From the NCBI RefSeq assembly GCF_001305295.1, contig NZ_LJSI01000055.1, forward strand, positions 1 to 64,000: 64,000 nt of DNA. Reading direction: 5' to 3'. The stretch is from Neptunomonas antarctica. GTDB taxonomy: Bacteria > Pseudomonadota > Gammaproteobacteria > Pseudomonadales > Balneatricaceae. Every line of letters begins with the position of its first letter. Position 1 is the first letter of the stretch. Shown here piece after piece: positions 62,385 to 64,000 of this stretch. The notes beneath the pieces are model-generated. The model did no database searches and had not been told where the DNA came from. It was given only the letters and a program-made list of their open reading frames with translations. The position numbers were made by a program, and so were the translations under genes.

Positions 62385-64000
62385 TTAGTCCAATGATTCG
62401 TTAAAGACTAGTGATGATATCGATACGGGTTTGCCGACGCCATATCCTTGCAGATAGTTGATACCAATATCCTGGCAAGCGCTAACTAATGCGTCGTTTT
62501 CTACATGCTCAGCAATTGTCTCAATATTCATCACTTTGCCAACTTGATGAATGGCTTGCACCATAGCCAGGTCGATCGGATCATCCACCATATCGCGTAC
62601 AAATGAACCATCGATTTTAAGGTAGTCGACCGGAAAACTTTTTAAATAGGCAAATGACGAAAGGCCACTACCGAAATCGTCAAGAGCGAAACTACACCCT
62701 AGTTCTTTTAGGTTGCTGATGAGTGACAGAGCCTGCGACATGTTGGCAATTGCCGTCGTCTCGGTTATTTCAAAGCAAACCTGATGTCCCTGCACAAGGC
62801 CGTCTTCAAAATGATCAGCCACAAACTGAGAAAATTCTTTGTCCCCTAAACTGGCGCCTGATAGATTGATCGCGACTTTGGGTGCTTGCGCTGCGTGGGT
62901 TTTTAGCCAGCTAAAGGTTTGCTGTATAACCCATCGATCAATGTTCGACATGATTCCATATCGCTCCGCTGGCGGGATAAATTCATTCGGATAAATTATT
63001 TTATTATTGTCCGAGATGAGGCGAATTAAAATTTCGTAATGGTGTACTTTTAAAGACTTAACACACACGATGGGCTGTACATGTAGCTCGAACTGATTCT
63101 TATCAATGGCGTCGGTAATCCGGTTTACCCATGCTAATTCGGCTTCTTTGACAGCGCCTTCCTCTGCCTGAAAAACATGGATACGGTTTCTGCCCGCGGC
63201 TTTGGCTTCGTAACAAGCCATATCAGCATGATGGATGTAGTTGGTAACCGAGTCGTCTTCACGAATGGAGACGAAGCCAATGGATACGCCAATACGAAAT
63301 GATTTTTCTTGCCAGATGAAGCGAAAACTGTCTACGGTTTTTCTTAATTGCTCAGCGATTTGAAGCCCTTTTTCTATGGAGCAATCGTGTAGTAAAACAC
63401 CAAATTCATCCCCGCCTAAGCGAGCCAATATGTCGCTTTTTCGAATCTGTGATTCAAGCGATGACGTCAATTGTCTTAGTAGATTGTCACCGGCAGCATG
63501 TCCACACGTATCATTTACTACCTTGAATTGATCTAAATCCATAAACAGGATGATATGGGAGACCGTTTCGTTTTCATTGGCTGGAATTGCTAGTTGCAGT
63601 CGGCGTTCAAATTCACGTCGATTGGGCAGGCGGGTTAGTGGGTCATGGCTGGCGTTCCAATTGAGCTCCTGGGTTAATTGTCTAGCGCTGGTAACGTCAT
63701 TAAACACGAGTATTGCACCGAGTATGTCTCCACCGGCACCAATGATAGGTGCCGCCGAAGTTTCTATCGCCGTTTCGTTTCCTGATCGGCTGATTAATAC
63801 GCAGTGATCACTGAGATGACGTACGGCACCAGAGGTAACGGCTCTTTCGACTGGGTCGGACACTACCTCACGGGTTGTTTCATGCAATACATTGAAGACT
63901 GTAGAAACCGACTGTCCAACCGCCTCCCTGTTTGTCCAGCCAGTTAAGGCTTCAGCCACTGGATTAATAAACTCAACCAGACAGGATTCGTCAGAGACAA
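62385..64000 (-). CDS. PAS-GGDEF-EAL c-di-GMP signalling protein, 5' partial
   Basis: At least 537 codons, open through the right edge (the frame reads on past 63959). A PAS domain ('AEALTGWTNREAVGQSVSTVF', 'GAILVFNDVTSARQL') is followed by GGDEF (intact 'LGGDEF', inhibitory-site RKSD five residues before) and EAL. The EAL motif is 'EILIRL' instead of 'EAL', while the other catalytic positions ('NLSGAS', 'EITETTAI', 'LDDFGSGLSSF', 'LKIDGSF', 'IAEHVEN') are kept. A cytosolic protein as far as seen. Further sensor or membrane domains may lie outside the window. Confidence 0.93.
   Translation of the reverse strand, partial: VSDESCLVEFINPVAEALTGWTNREAVGQSVSTVFNVLHETTREVVSDPVERAVTSGAVRHLSDHCVLISRSGNETAIETSAAPIIGAGGDILGAILVFNDVTSARQLTQELNWNASHDPLTRLPNRREFERRLQLAIPANENETVSHIILFMDLDQFKVVNDTCGHAAGDNLLRQLTSSLESQIRKSDILARLGGDEFGVLLHDCSIEKGLQIAEQLRKTVDSFRFIWQEKSFRIGVSIGFVSIREDDSVTNYIHHADMACYEAKAAGRNRIHVFQAEEGAVKEAELAWVNRITDAIDKNQFELHVQPIVCVKSLKVHHYEILIRLISDNNKIIYPNEFIPPAERYGIMSNIDRWVIQQTFSWLKTHAAQAPKVAINLSGASLGDKEFSQFVADHFEDGLVQGHQVCFEITETTAIANMSQALSLISNLKELGCSFALDDFGSGLSSFAYLKSFPVDYLKIDGSFVRDMVDDPIDLAMVQAIHQVGKVMNIETIAEHVENDALVSACQDIGINYLQGYGVGKPVSISSLVFNESLD

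Overview
The window comes from a gammaproteobacterium, most likely a marine member of the Oceanospirillales type. I infer this from gene content (phasin, HiPIP, ArsJ cassette, PhnY/PhnZ, E. coli-like YbiT, several LysR regulators) and a GC content that looks to be in the high forties. No taxonomic marker such as rRNA is present, so the assignment is an inference. No tRNA, rRNA, CRISPR array, intact transposase or prophage gene was seen.

Layout. 1-7.7 kb: the 3' part of a giant filamentous-haemagglutinin-type exoprotein (two-partner secretion) with a large internal duplication. 7.8-9.8 kb: sodium:alanine/glycine symporter and a universal stress protein. 10.1-14.5 kb: molybdenum-cofactor genes moaA, moaB and moeA with an embedded Crp/Fnr regulator and a trailing LysR gene. 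14.6-20.6 kb: acyl-CoA ligase, a small unknown, AraC regulator, acyl-CoA dehydrogenase and SCP-x-type thiolase, together a fatty- or branched-acyl degradation set. 20.7-24 kb: DUF1338 dioxygenase-like protein, DinB-like protein, DUF445 protein, a cupin remnant and a phasin. 24.5-27.8 kb: luciferase-like monooxygenase and MFS exporter divergent from a LysR gene. 28.3-31.6 kb: a decayed amino-acid uptake/asparaginase operon in which only the asparaginase looks intact, divergent from a HypT-like LysR gene. 31.6-33.7 kb: noncoding DNA carrying a dispersed repeat family, around one PEP-CTERM protein gene.

33.7-41.7 kb is a ten-gene arsenic resistance operon: arsR, acr3, a variant metallo-beta-lactamase-fold protein, an ArsP-type permease, a mini-thioredoxin, OsmC, a CDF metal exporter, a Cys-phosphatase, GAPDH and arsJ. 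Acr3 should export arsenite. GAPDH plus ArsJ should turn arsenate into 1-arseno-3-phosphoglycerate and export it. ArsP may export organoarsenicals. 42.3-45.0 kb holds ybiT and a TrmK-like methyltransferase.

45.2-55.7 kb is the most interesting region. An AlkP-superfamily hydrolase, a HAD phosphatase, a Yej/Dpp-type ABC importer with a very large binding protein, and a LysR gene form one operon. It converges on a two-gene phnZ-phnY operon that encodes the oxidative phosphonate C-P cleavage pathway. I propose that they together import and degrade a phosphonate ester or related organophosphorus compound. 56-59 kb: DCC protein, DUF3429 membrane protein, HiPIP and a Na+/Ca2+ exchanger family protein. 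59.2-64 kb: a periplasmic binding protein overlapping a membrane GGDEF-EAL protein (a probable ligand-sensing c-di-GMP module), then a PAS-GGDEF-EAL protein cut by the window edge.
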